Shown here in pieces: positions 22,613 through 33,896 of a stretch of 64,000 nt of DNA; positions within the stretch are counted from its first letter, which is position 1, and the number at the start of each line of letters is the position of its first letter. Under the pieces are notes generated by a model, which had not been told where the DNA came from, made no database searches, and saw nothing but the letters and a program-made list of their open reading frames with translations. The translations under genes were made by a program, and so were the position numbers. The DNA comes from Brachyhypopomus gauderio (lineage: Eukaryota > Chordata > Actinopteri > Gymnotiformes > Hypopomidae). The stretch lies in contig NW_027506875.1 in the NCBI RefSeq assembly GCF_052324685.1, positions 2,489,309 to 2,553,308 on the forward strand, given 5' to 3'.

Positions 22613-23221
22613 TGTACATATACAGGGTGTAACACCCCCTCAACTAAAGGAAGAGTGAACCTATTACAGTTACTAACTCATGTCCATATACAGGGTGTAA
22701 GACCCCTCAACTAAAGGAAGAGTGAACCTATTACAGTTACTAACTCATGTCCATATACAGGGTGTAACACCCCCTCAACTAAAGGAAGAGTGAACATATT
22801 ACAGTTACTAACTCATGTCCATATACAGGGTGTAACACCCCCTCAACTAAAGGAAGAGTGAACCTATTACAGTTACTAACTCATGTTCATATACAGGGTG
22901 TAACACCCCTCAACTAAAGGAAGAGGAACCTATTACAGTTACTAACTCATGTCCATATACAGGGTGTAACACCCACTCAACTAAATGAAGAGTGAACCTA
23001 TTACAGTTACTAACTCATGTCCATATACAGGGTGTAACACCCCCTCAACTAAAGGAAGAGTGAACCTATCACAGTTACTAACTCATGTCCATATACAGGG
23101 TGTAACACCTCAACTAAAGGAAGAGTGAACCTATCACAGTTACTAACTCATGACCATATACAGGGTGTAACACCCCTCAACTAAAGGAAGACCCATATGA
23201 CAAAACAAACCTTAACCCATT

Positions 23222-23450
23222 GGTCGGTAGTGTGTTAGTGAGGTCTGTCCGGTTCATGACCCAGATCTTTTAATGGCCTGTAGTGTGTTAGTGAGATCTG
23301 TCTGGTTCATGACCAAGATCTCTTACTGGTCTGTAGTGTGTTAGTGAGATCTGTCTGGTTCATGACTTAGATCTCTTACTGGTCTGTAGTGTAAGGTCTG
23401 TCTGGTTCATGACCCAGATCACTTACTGGTCTGTACTGGTCTGAACCTTT
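23222..23450. repeat. 57-bp tandem repeat, about four units
   Basis: Unit: TGTAGTGTGTTAGTGAG, TCTGTCTGGTTCATGAC, CAGATCTCTTACTGGTC. The last unit is shortened. Confidence 0.85.
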
Positions 23451-23730
23451 GTTTTCTGTAGATGTCCATAACATTCCCTTTTAGTTCACTGTGGACAAAC
23501 AAAACACTGTGTTTAAGGGGGAGATATAGCAGATATTGTACAGTACAGGCTGGATTAACTGATTTAATGTCCTAATCCAGTGTTCCTCACTGCCAGTGCT
23601 GGACACTTGCATCACTGTACAGTTTAGTGTTTTACTGCTCCAACACACCTGATGCAGCTCATGAAGTACGTCATGATGAGCTGAGTGAGTTTGATCAGGT
23701 GGAACTGTGAGTGAGGAACACTGTCCTAAA
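23451..23730. other. Non-coding spacer
   Basis: Nothing recognised. Unique-looking sequence between two tandem arrays. Confidence 0.5.
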
Positions 23731-23948
23731 CCAGGAGACCATCTTCACCTCAACACTACAACCAGGAGACCATCATCACCTCAACACTACAACCAGGAGA
23801 CCATCATCACCTCAACACTACAACCAGGAGACCATCATCACCTCAACACTACAACCAGGAGACCATACTCACCTCAACACTACAACCAGAACACCATCCT
23901 CACCTCAACACTACAACCAGGAGACCATCTTCACCTCAACACTACAAC
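23731..23948. repeat. 31-bp minisatellite
   Basis: Seven units of CAGGAGACCATCATCACCTC plus AACACTACAAC. One more unit follows after the hAT insertion (24862-24898). It then grades into the 41-bp satellite. Confidence 0.9.
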
Positions 23949-24859
23949 CAGTGATGTCTTAGTTACCTTGAGAAAGTAATCCGATTACTGATTACTCCTT
24001 TTAAAAGTAACTTAGTTACATTACTGATTACTTGATTTTAAAAGTAACTACGTTAGATTACAAGTTACTTTAGTAGTTACATTCAGCAGCAAAATAATTT
24101 TTTACAATACTCACTTTATTGGAAGTGCATTTTTAACAGTTACAATGTATTGAAGCAGGTTTGGTAACCGAGGCAGAAACTGCTTAATCCAAAAATCTTG
24201 AGGAGGCTCCGCCCCCCCAGTGTCACTTAAAGGGCTAAGACTCCTTGAGTGGCCAAGTGTCTGTCCGTTAGGGAATTCGCCATGAGGAGTAGTAGTCGCT
24301 ACAGTATCTCCTGACATTACGTTTGTGTAGCTGCGCGGTATTATTTGTATTTGTATTATTTTGTATTATTATTGTATTTATTTGGTAACGTAATACAAGC
24401 AAACTGTTCAGTCAGACAGCTATTTGTTGTGAAACGAAATACCATTACAGCATGTTTAAGTAAGCTACGTTAGTCAAAATTCCAGCACTTTTCAAACGTG
24501 GAACACAAAGCAACATTAAAATTCTTCAGGTAAATGTTCCTTCTCCTGTTTTTGAGGGGTATTTCTTTATACTACCACATATTGCTTCGGTAGGACACTG
24601 CAAAAGTGACTTGTAAAACGCGCTCGCGCTCTAACAGGGTCACGCGCAGCGTACGGAGTCGAGCGCTACGGTCAGACGCAAAAGTAGAACTGAGCCAAGA
24701 AGAAAGCAAAAGTATATATTTTTACTAGGGAAAATTTAAAAAGTAACGCACAGTTACTTGGATAAGTAACTTTAATCTGATTACTGGACTGGAAATAGTA
24801 GCGCGTTATATTACTCGTTACCGAAAAAAGTGGTAAGATTAGAGTTACTGACATCACTG
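23949..24859. mobile_element. Non-autonomous hAT, 911 bp, with 8-bp target duplication
   Basis: Inverted ends CAGTGATGTC and GACATCACTG; flanks are perfect ACTACAAC duplications (23941-23948, 24860-24867). Subterminal regions are rich in GTAACT/AGTTAC motifs. No transposase frame. Confidence 0.88.
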
Positions 24860-25346
24860 ACTACAACCAGGAGACCATCCTCACCTGAACACTACAACCA
24901 ATAGAACACACATATTCCTACATCATCATTACCTGAACACAGTAGAACACTCACATTCCTACATTATCATTACCTGAACTCAGAACAACACTCACATTCC
25001 TACATTATCATTACCTGAACTCAGAACAACACTCACATCGCTACATCATCATTACCTGAACTCAGAACAACACTCAGATTCCTACACCATCATTACCTGA
25101 ACTCAGTACAACACTCACATTCCTACATCATAACCTGAACTCAGTGAAACACTCACATTCCTACATCATCATTACCTGAACACAGTACAATACTCACATT
25201 CCTACATCATCATTACCTGATCTCAGTACAACACTCACATTCCTACATCATCATTACCTGAACTCAGAACAACACTCACATTCCTACATTATCATTACCT
25301 GAACTCAGAACAACACTCACATTCCTACATCATCATTACCTGAACA

Positions 25347-26045
25347 AGTGTTGTACGGTATACCGATACTAGAGTAGTATCGCGATACTTCATCATTAAA
25401 AACGGTACAATACCCAATTTGCTTAGTATCGGTGCTATAGGACTTAGTGTGTTTTTTTTTAAGAGCAGTATTTCCAAAGAGTGCCACACGGGGGCAGTGT
25501 GCGCGTACAGCAGTCCAGTGCTTGCCTCCTCTCTGCAGAATAAAGCCTGGTTTATACTTTCGGGAGTGACCGTAGCGCATGACTCCGCCCACCTCGCGCG
25601 AACGGTGGAAGCGTTTATACTTTCCGCGTGCAGTGTTCTCCGAAACAATATGTGGTAGTATAAAGAAACACCCCTCAAAAACAGGGGAAGGAACCTTTAT
25701 AACGAATTTTAATGTTGCTTTGTATTTCAGGTTTGAAAAGTGCTGGAATTTAGGTTAAAGTACTTGAAAATGCTTGAAATTGTAACTACTTCGTTTCACA
25801 ACAAATAGCTGTCTGACTGAACAGTTCTCCTTTATTACGTTAACAAATACGAGCCTCTTGTAATTCCAGGACGAAACATGAGAGAACGTGAAGACGTTAA
25901 GATTGGGCGTTTTGAAAAGAAACCACCATTAAATAATGTGACTAAAAGTGAATTATTTCCAGTCATTACGAGTATATGTATAAATATTTAACTAATTAAG
26001 TTTATCGTGCTGGGAAATATTGAACTGGACCTTGAAAGTGACGTA
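25347..26045. mobile_element. DNA transposon fragment within satellite
   Basis: Starts GTGTTGTACGGTATACCGATA with subterminal AGTATCGCGATACT. It then contains GCCTGGTTTATACTT and a stretch shared (inverted) with 19620-19930. No matching right terminus was found, so it is truncated or composite. Confidence 0.6.
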
Positions 26046-26298
26046 CTCAGAACTCAGAACAACACTCACATCCCTACATTATCATTACCTGAACTCAGAA
26101 CAAAACTCACATTGCTACATCATCATTACCTGAACTCAGAACAACACTCACATTCCTACATCATAACCTGAACTCAGTGAAACACTCACATTCCTACATC
26201 ATCATTACCTGAACACAGTACAATACTCACATTCCTACATCATCATTACCTGAACTCAGTACAACACTCACATTCTTACATCATCATTACCTGAACAC

Positions 26299-26566
26299 AT
26301 TAGGATTCACTTCCGGTCTCAAACGTAATGGAGGTTCCATTGATTCATCACTTTTCATGGACACACAGCTAGGTTCAGGTGAGTTAGGTATTTTACGCTT
26401 CGTCACACTAAACAACACAATAAAATTTTTTTATTGTTAACACCAAAATGCAAAACATAATTTGTGTATAAATGGTGTAAATGTCAATTGAAAGTGTCTA
26501 ATGTTACAATATTGTTTATGATTTGTTAAATTGTTAAAAAATTACACAAAGTTCCTGGAAGCCAGT
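26299..26566 (+). repeat. First-exon-like module, copy 1 (subtype A)
   Basis: About 268 bp with CACTTCCGGT (ETS-type core), then ATG (26328) opening MEVPLIHHFSWTHS and a TAG, then GTTCAG|GTGAGT. An AT-rich tail ends GTTCCTGGAAGCCAGTAC. Sharp junctions with the 41-bp units on both sides. Confidence 0.7.
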
Positions 26567-27533
26567 ACAACACTCACATTCCTACATAATTACCTGAACT
26601 CAGTACAACACACATATTCCTACATCATCATTACCTGAACACAGTAGAACACTGACATTCATACATCATCATTACCTGAACTCAGTACAACACTCACATT
26701 CCTACATTATCATTACCTGAACACAGTACAACACTCACATTCCTACATTATCATTACCTGAACTCAGAACAAAACTCACATTGCTACATCATCATTACCT
26801 GAACTAAGAACAACACTCACATTCCTACATCATCATTACCTGAACTCAGTACAACACTCACATTCCTACATCATAACCTGAACTCAGTGAAACACTCACA
26901 TTCCTACATCATAACCTGAACTCAGTGAAACACTCACATTCCTACATCATCATTACCTGAACACAGTACAACACTCACATTCATACATCATCATTACCTA
27001 AACTCAGTACAACACTCACATTCCTACATCATCATTACCTGAACACAGTACAATACTCACATTCCTACATCATCATTTACCTGAACTCAGAACAACACCC
27101 ACATTCCTACATTATCATTACCTGAACACAGTACAACACTCACATTCATACATCATCATTTACCTTAACTCAGAACAACACTCACATTCCTACATTATCA
27201 TTACCTGAACACAGTACAACACTCACATTGCTACATCATCATTACCTGAACTAAGAACAACACTCACATTTCTACATCATCATTACCTGAACTAAGAACA
27301 ACACTCACATTCCTACATCATCATTACCTGAACTCAGTACAACACTCACATTCCTACATCATAACCGGAACTCAGTGAAACACTCACATTCCTACATCAT
27401 AACCTGAACTCAGTGAAACACTCACATTCCTACATCATCGTTACCTGAACTCAGTACAACACTCACATTCCTACATCATCATTACCTGAACACAGTACAA
27501 CACTCACATTCCTACATCATCATTACCTGATCT

Positions 27534-27801
27534 CATTAGGATTCACTTACGGTCTCAAACGTAATGGAGGTTCCATTGATTCATCACTTTTCATGGACAC
27601 ACAGCTGGTTTCAGGTAAGTTAAGTCTTTTACGCTTCGTCACACTAAAAGACACAAAAAAAAACAATTTTGTTAACACCAAAATGCAAAACATAATTTGT
27701 GTATAAATGGTGGAAATGTCATTTGAAAGTGTCTAATGTTACAATATTGTTTATGATTTGTTAAATTGTTACAAAATTACACAAAGTTCCTGGAAGCCAG
27801 T
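27534..27801 (+). repeat. First-exon-like module, copy 2 (subtype B)
   Basis: Same module; the ETS-type core is altered to CACTTACGGT. The short frame reads through TGG to TTTCAG|GTAAGT. Confidence 0.7.
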
Positions 27802-28323
27802 ACAACTCACATTCCTACATCATAATTACCTGAACTCAGTACAACACTCACATACCTACATCATAATTACCTGAACTCAGTACAACACACATATTCCTAC
27901 ATCATCATTACCTGAACACAGTAGAACACTCACATTCATACATCATTACCTGAACTCAGAACAACACACACATTGCTACATCATCATTACCTGAACTCAG
28001 AACAACACTCACATTCCTACATCATAACCTGAACTCAGTGAAACACTCACATTCCTACATCATCATTACCTGAACACAGTACAATACTCACATTCCTACA
28101 TCATCATTACCTGCACTCAGTACAACACTCACATTCCTACAACATCATTACCTGAACACAGTACAACACTCACATTCCTACATTATCATTACCTGAACTC
28201 AGAACAACACTCACATCGCTACATCATCATTACCTGAACTCGGAACAACACTCACATTCCTACATCATCATTACCTGAACTCAGTACAACAATCACATTC
28301 TTACATCATCATTACCTGAACAC

Positions 28324-28591
28324 ATTAGGATTCACTTCCGGTCTCAAACGTAATGGAGGTTCCATTGATTCATCACTTTTCATGGACACACAGCTAGGTT
28401 CAGGTGAGTTAGGTATTTTACGCTTCGTCACACTAAACAACACGATAAAAAAATTTATTGTTAACAAGAAAATGCAAAACATAATTTGTGTATAAATGGT
28501 GGAAATGTAATTTGAAAGTGTCTAATGTTGCAATATTGTTCATGATTTGTTAAATTGTTACAAAATTACACAAAGTTCCTGGAAGCCAGTA
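28324..28591 (+). repeat. First-exon-like module, copy 3 (subtype A)
   Basis: CACTTCCGGT, TAG-terminated short frame and CAG|GTGAGT, as in copy 1, about 2.02 kb away. The following satellite units also match those after copy 1. Confidence 0.7.
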
Positions 28592-30373
28592 CAACACTCA
28601 CATTCCTACATAATTACCTGAACTCAGTACAACACACATATTCCTACAACATCATTACCTGAACACAGTAGAACACTGACATTCATACATCATCATTACC
28701 TGAACTCAGTACAACACTCACATTCCTACATTATCATTACCTGAACACAGTACAACACTCACATTCCTACATTATCATTACCTGAACTCAGAACAAAACT
28801 CACATTGCTACATCATCATTACCTGAACTAAGAACAACACTCACATTCCTACATCATCATTACCTGAACTCAGTACAACACTCACATTCCTACATCATAA
28901 CCTAAACTCAGTGAAACACTCACATTCCTACATCATAACCTGAACTCAGTGAAACACTCACATTCCTACATCATCATTACCTGATCTCAGTACAACACTC
29001 ACATTCATACATCATCATTACCTGAACTCAGTACAACACTCATATTCCTACATCATCATTACCTGAACACAGTACAACATTCCCATTCCTACATCATCAT
29101 TACCTGAACACAGTAGAACACTCACATTCATACATCATCATTACCTGAACTCAGTACAACACTCACATTCCTACATTATCATTACCTGAACTCAGAACAA
29201 CACTCACATTCATACATCATCATTACCTGAACTCAGTACAACACTCACATTCCTACATCATAACCTGAACTCAGTGAAACACTCACATTCCTACATTATC
29301 ATTACCTGAACTCAGTACAACACTCACATTCCTACATCATCATTACCTGAACTCAGAACAACACTCACATTGCTACATCATCATTACCTGAACTCAGAAC
29401 AACACTCACATTCCTACATCATCATTACCTGAACTCAGTACAACACTCACATTCCAACATCATCATTACCTGAACTCAGAACAACACTCACATTGCTACA
29501 TCATCATTACCTGAACTCAGAACAACACTCACATTCCTACATCATCATTACCTGAACTCAGTACAACACTCACATTCCTACATCATCATTACCTGAACAC
29601 AGTACAACACTCACATTCATACATCATCATTCCCTGATCTCAGTACAACACTCACATTCCTACATCATCATTACCTGAACACAGTACAATACTCACATTC
29701 CTACATCATCATTACCTGATCTCAGTACAACACTCACATTCATACATCATCATTACCTGAACTCAGTACAACACTCACATTCATACATCATCATTACCTG
29801 AACACAGTACAACACTCACATTCCTACATCATCATTACCTGAACTCAGAACAACACTCACATTCATACATCATCATTACCTGAACTCAGTACAACACTCA
29901 CATTCCTACATCATAACCTAAACTCAGTGAAACACTCACATTCCTACATCATAACCTGAACTCAGTGAAACACTCACATTCCTACATCATCATTACCTGA
30001 ACACAGTACAACACTCACATTCATACATCATCATTACCTGATCTCAGTACAACACTCACATTCCTACATCATCATTACCTGAACACAGTACAATACTCAC
30101 ATTCATACATCATCATTTACCTTAACTCAGAACAACACTCACATTCCTACATTATCATTACTTGAACACAGTACAACACTCACATTGCTACATCATCATT
30201 ACCTGAACTAAGAACAACACTCACATCTCTACATCATCATTACCTGAACTAAGAACAACACTCACATTCCTACATCATCATTACCTGAACTCAGTACAAC
30301 ACTCACATTCCTACATCATCATTACCTGAACTCAGTACAACACTCATATTCCTACATCATCATTACCTGAACA

Positions 30374-30623
30374 CATTAGGATTCACTTACGGTCTCAAAC
30401 GTAATGGAGGTTCCATTGATTCATCACTTTTCATGGACACACAGCTGGGTTCAGGTGAGTCAGGTCTTTTACGCTTCGTCACACTAAACGACACAATAAA
30501 AAAATGTATTGTTAACACCAAAATGCAAAACATAATTTGTGTATAAATGGTGGAAATGTCATTTGAAAGTGTCTAATGTTACAATATTGTTTATGATTTG
30601 TTAAATTGTTACAAAATTACACA
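30374..30623 (+). repeat. First-exon-like module, copy 4 (subtype B, shortened tail)
   Basis: CACTTACGGT, open short frame ending WVQ at CAG|GTGAGT. The last ~20 bp of the module are missing, and satellite resumes after AAATTACACAA. Confidence 0.7.
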
Positions 30624-30684
30624 ACACTCACATTCCTACATCATAATTACCTGAACTCAGTACAACACACATATTCCTACATCA

Positions 30685-30890
30685 TTTACATTTACATTAC
30701 ATTTTTGGCATTTGGCAGACGCCCGTATCCAGAGCGACTTACATTTTAATCTCATTTTTATACAAGTGAGCAATTGAGGGTTAAGGGCCTTGCTCAGGGG
30801 CACCTCAGTCATGGCCTCAGGTGTGGGGATCAAACCCACGACCCTCCGGTCACAAGACCAGTTCCCTAACCACCAGGCCATGACTGCCGT
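30685..30890 (-). mobile_element. tRNA-derived SINE, copy 1
   Basis: On the minus strand it starts with an A-box-like TGGCCTGGTGGTTAGGGAAC and carries a B-box-like GGTTTGATCCC. It then has a body with AGCAAGGCCCTTAACCC and a LINE-type tail GTCGCTCTGGATACGGGCGT. Inserted in the 41-bp satellite. Confidence 0.82.
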
Positions 30891-32498
30891 ATCATCATTA
30901 CCTGAACACAGTACAACACTCACATTCCTACATCATCATTACCTGAACTCAGAACAACACTCATATTCCTACATCATCATTACCTGAACACAGTAGAACA
31001 CTCACATTCCTACATCATCATTACTTGAACTCAGAACAACACTCACATTCCTACATCATGATTACCTGAACACAGTAGAACACTCACATTCCTACATCAT
31101 CATTACCTGATCTCAGTACAACACTCACATTCATACATCATCATTACCTGAACTCAGTACAACACTCACTCCTACATCATAATTACCTGAACACAGTAGA
31201 ACACTCACATTCATACATCATCATTACCTGAACTCAGTACAACACTCACATTCATACATCATCATTACCTGAACTCAGTACAACACACATTCCTACATCA
31301 TCATTACCTGAACACAGTACAACATTCCCATTCCTACATCATCATTACCTGAACACAGTAGAACACTCACATTCATACATCATCATTACCTGAACTCAGT
31401 ACAACACTCACATTCCTACATCATCATTACCTGAACTCAGAACAACACTCACATTCCTACATTATCATTACCTGAACTCAGAACAACACTCACATTCCTA
31501 CATCATAACCTGAACTCAGTACAACACTCACATTCCTACATTATCATTACCTGAACTCAGTGAAACACTCACATTCCTACATTATCATTACCTGAACTCA
31601 GTACAACACTCACATTCCTACATCATCATTACCTGAACTCAGAACAACACTCACATTGCTACATCATCATTACCTGAACTCAGAACAACACTCACATTCC
31701 TACATCATCATTACCTGAACTCAGTACAACACTCACATTCCAACATCATTATTACCTGAACTCAGAACAACACTCACATTGCTACATCATCATTACCTGA
31801 ACTCAGAACAACACTCACATTCCTACATCATCATTACCTGAACTCAGTACAACACTCACATTCCAACATCATCATTACCTGAACTCAGAACAACACTCAC
31901 ATTGCTACATCATCATTACCTGAACTCAGAACAACACTCACATTCCTACATCATCATTACCTGAACTCAGTACAACACTCACATTCCTACATCATCATTA
32001 CCTGAACACAGTACAACACTCACATTCATACATCATCATTACCTGATCTCAGTACAACACTCACATTCCTACATCATCATTACCTGAACACAGTACAACA
32101 CTCACATTCATACATCATCATTACCTGAACACAGTACAACACTCACATTCATACATCATCATTACCTGATCTCAGTACAACACTCACATTCCTACATCAT
32201 CATTACCTGATCTCAGTACAACACTCACATTCATACATCATTACCTGAACTCAGTACAACACTCACATTCATACATCATCATTACCTGAACACAGTACAA
32301 CACTCACATTCCTACATCATCATTACCTGAACTCAGAACAACACTCACATTCATACATCATCATTACCTGAACTCAGTACAACACTCACATTCCTACATC
32401 ATCATTACCTGAACACAGAACAACACTCACATTCCTACATCATCATTACCTGAACTCAGTACAACACTCACATTCTTACATCATCATTACCTGAACAC

Positions 32499-32767
32499 AT
32501 TAGGATTCACTTACGGTCTCAAACGTAATGGAGGTTCCATTGATTCATCACTTTTCATGGACACACAGCTGGGTTCAGGTGAGTCAGGTCTTTTACGGTT
32601 CGTCACACTAAACGACACAATAAAAAAAATGTATTGTTAACACCAAAATGCAAAACATAATTTGTGTATAAATGGTGGAAATGTCATTTGAAAGTGTCTA
32701 ATGTTACAATATTGTTTATGATTTGTTAAATTGTTACAAAATTACACAAAGTTCCTGGAAGCCAGTA
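32499..32767 (+). repeat. First-exon-like module, copy 5 (subtype B)
   Basis: As copy 4 with a complete tail. It lies about 2.13 kb after copy 4 within a higher-order repeat that also carries the SINE. Confidence 0.7.
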
Positions 32768-32828
32768 CAACTCACATTCCTACATCATAATTACCTGAAC
32801 TCAGTACAACACACATATTCCTACATCA

Positions 32829-33034
32829 TTTACATTTACATTACATTTTTGGCATTTGGCAGACGCCCGTATCCAGAGCGACTTATATTTTAATCTCATT
32901 TTTATACAAGTGAGCAATTGAGGGTTAAGGGCCTTGCTCAGGGGCACCTCAGTCATGGCCTCAGGTGTGGGGATCGAACCCACGACCCTCCGGTCACAAG
33001 ACCAGTTCCCTAACCACCAGGCCATGACTGCCGT
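32829..33034 (-). mobile_element. tRNA-derived SINE, copy 2 (duplicated with satellite)
   Basis: Nearly identical to copy 1, 2144 bp away and with the same junctions. It was duplicated with the array and did not insert independently. The B-box-like stretch reads GGGTTCGATCCC. Confidence 0.85.
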
Positions 33035-33896
33035 ATCATCATTACCTGAACACAGTACAACACTCACATTCCTACATCATCATTACCTGAACTCAGAACA
33101 ACACTCATATTCCTACATCATCATTACCTGAACACAGTAGAACACTCACATTCCTACATCATCATTACTTGAACTCAGAACAACACTCACATTCCTACAT
33201 CATGATTACCTGAACACAGTAGAACACTCACATTCCTACTTTATCATTACCTGATCTCAGTACAACACTCACATTCATACATCATCATTACCTGAACTCA
33301 GTACAACACTCACATTCCTACATCATAATTACCTGAACACAGTAGAACACTCACATTCATACATCATCATTACCTGAACTCAGTACAACACACATTCCTA
33401 CATCATCATTACCTGAACACAGTACAACATTCACATTCCTACATCATCATTACCTGAACACAGTATAACATTCACATTCCTACATCATCATTACCTGAAT
33501 TCAGTACAACACTCATATTCCTACATCATTACCTGAACACAGTACAACACTCACATTCCTACAACATCATTACCTGAACTCAGCACAACACTCACATACC
33601 TACATCATCATTACCTGAACTCAGTACAACACTCACATTCCTACATCATTACCTGAACACAGTACAACACTCACATTCCTACATCATCATTACCTGAACA
33701 CAGTACAACACTCACATTCCTATATCACTACCTGTATCACTACCTTGCAGCAGCTTCTGACCTCAGTCAGTGATTCTACGCTCCTTGATTTATCTACTTT
33801 CCTCCAAAAACACTGATTCTCTAACCCAGCTAAGTCTCAACTTATTCTGCCATTTTCTTTCCCTACTAGTATCCATAAAGCTTGTTCTAATCCATA

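Larger units (their letters stand above)
18835..23195. repeat. 67-bp minisatellite, split by three insertions
   Basis: The unit contains CATATACAGGGTGTAACACC, CAACTAAAGGAAGAG and TATTACAGTTACTAAC, about 67 bp. Units lie at 18835-18945, 20306-20394, 20722-20862 and 22613-23195 (about nine units in the last block). The pieces join cleanly when the element at 18946-20305, the LTR at 20395-20721 and the LINE at 20863-22612 are removed, so this was one array. Confidence 0.88.
24868..33735. repeat. 41-bp satellite array, ~8.9 kb with inserts
   Basis: The unit is CATCATCATTACCTGAACTC plus AGTACAACACTCACATTCCTA (41 bp), roughly 150 units by length. Common variants are CTCAG/CACAG, AGTAC/AGAAC and CCTAC/CATAC, and a subtype lacks a CATCAT step. 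The array is broken by one DNA transposon fragment, five ~268-bp modules and two SINE copies. Long segments recur at 2.0-kb and 2.1-kb offsets, showing higher-order duplication. Confidence 0.92.

Noticed and set aside
23707..23979. Two overlapping repetitive frames with HLNTTTRRPS-type repeats
   Set aside because: They are translations of the 31-bp minisatellite in two frames and have no other support.
30788..30890. tRNA gene candidates at the SINE heads (also 32934-33034, 53221-53290 and 55258-55312)
   Set aside because: A- and B-box-like stretches are present, but the sequences do not close into a cloverleaf and continue into SINE bodies.
24868..33735. Regularly spaced short repeats resembling a CRISPR array
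   Set aside because: Units are contiguous 41-bp tandem copies with no unique spacers and no cas genes, in eukaryotic DNA. It is a satellite.
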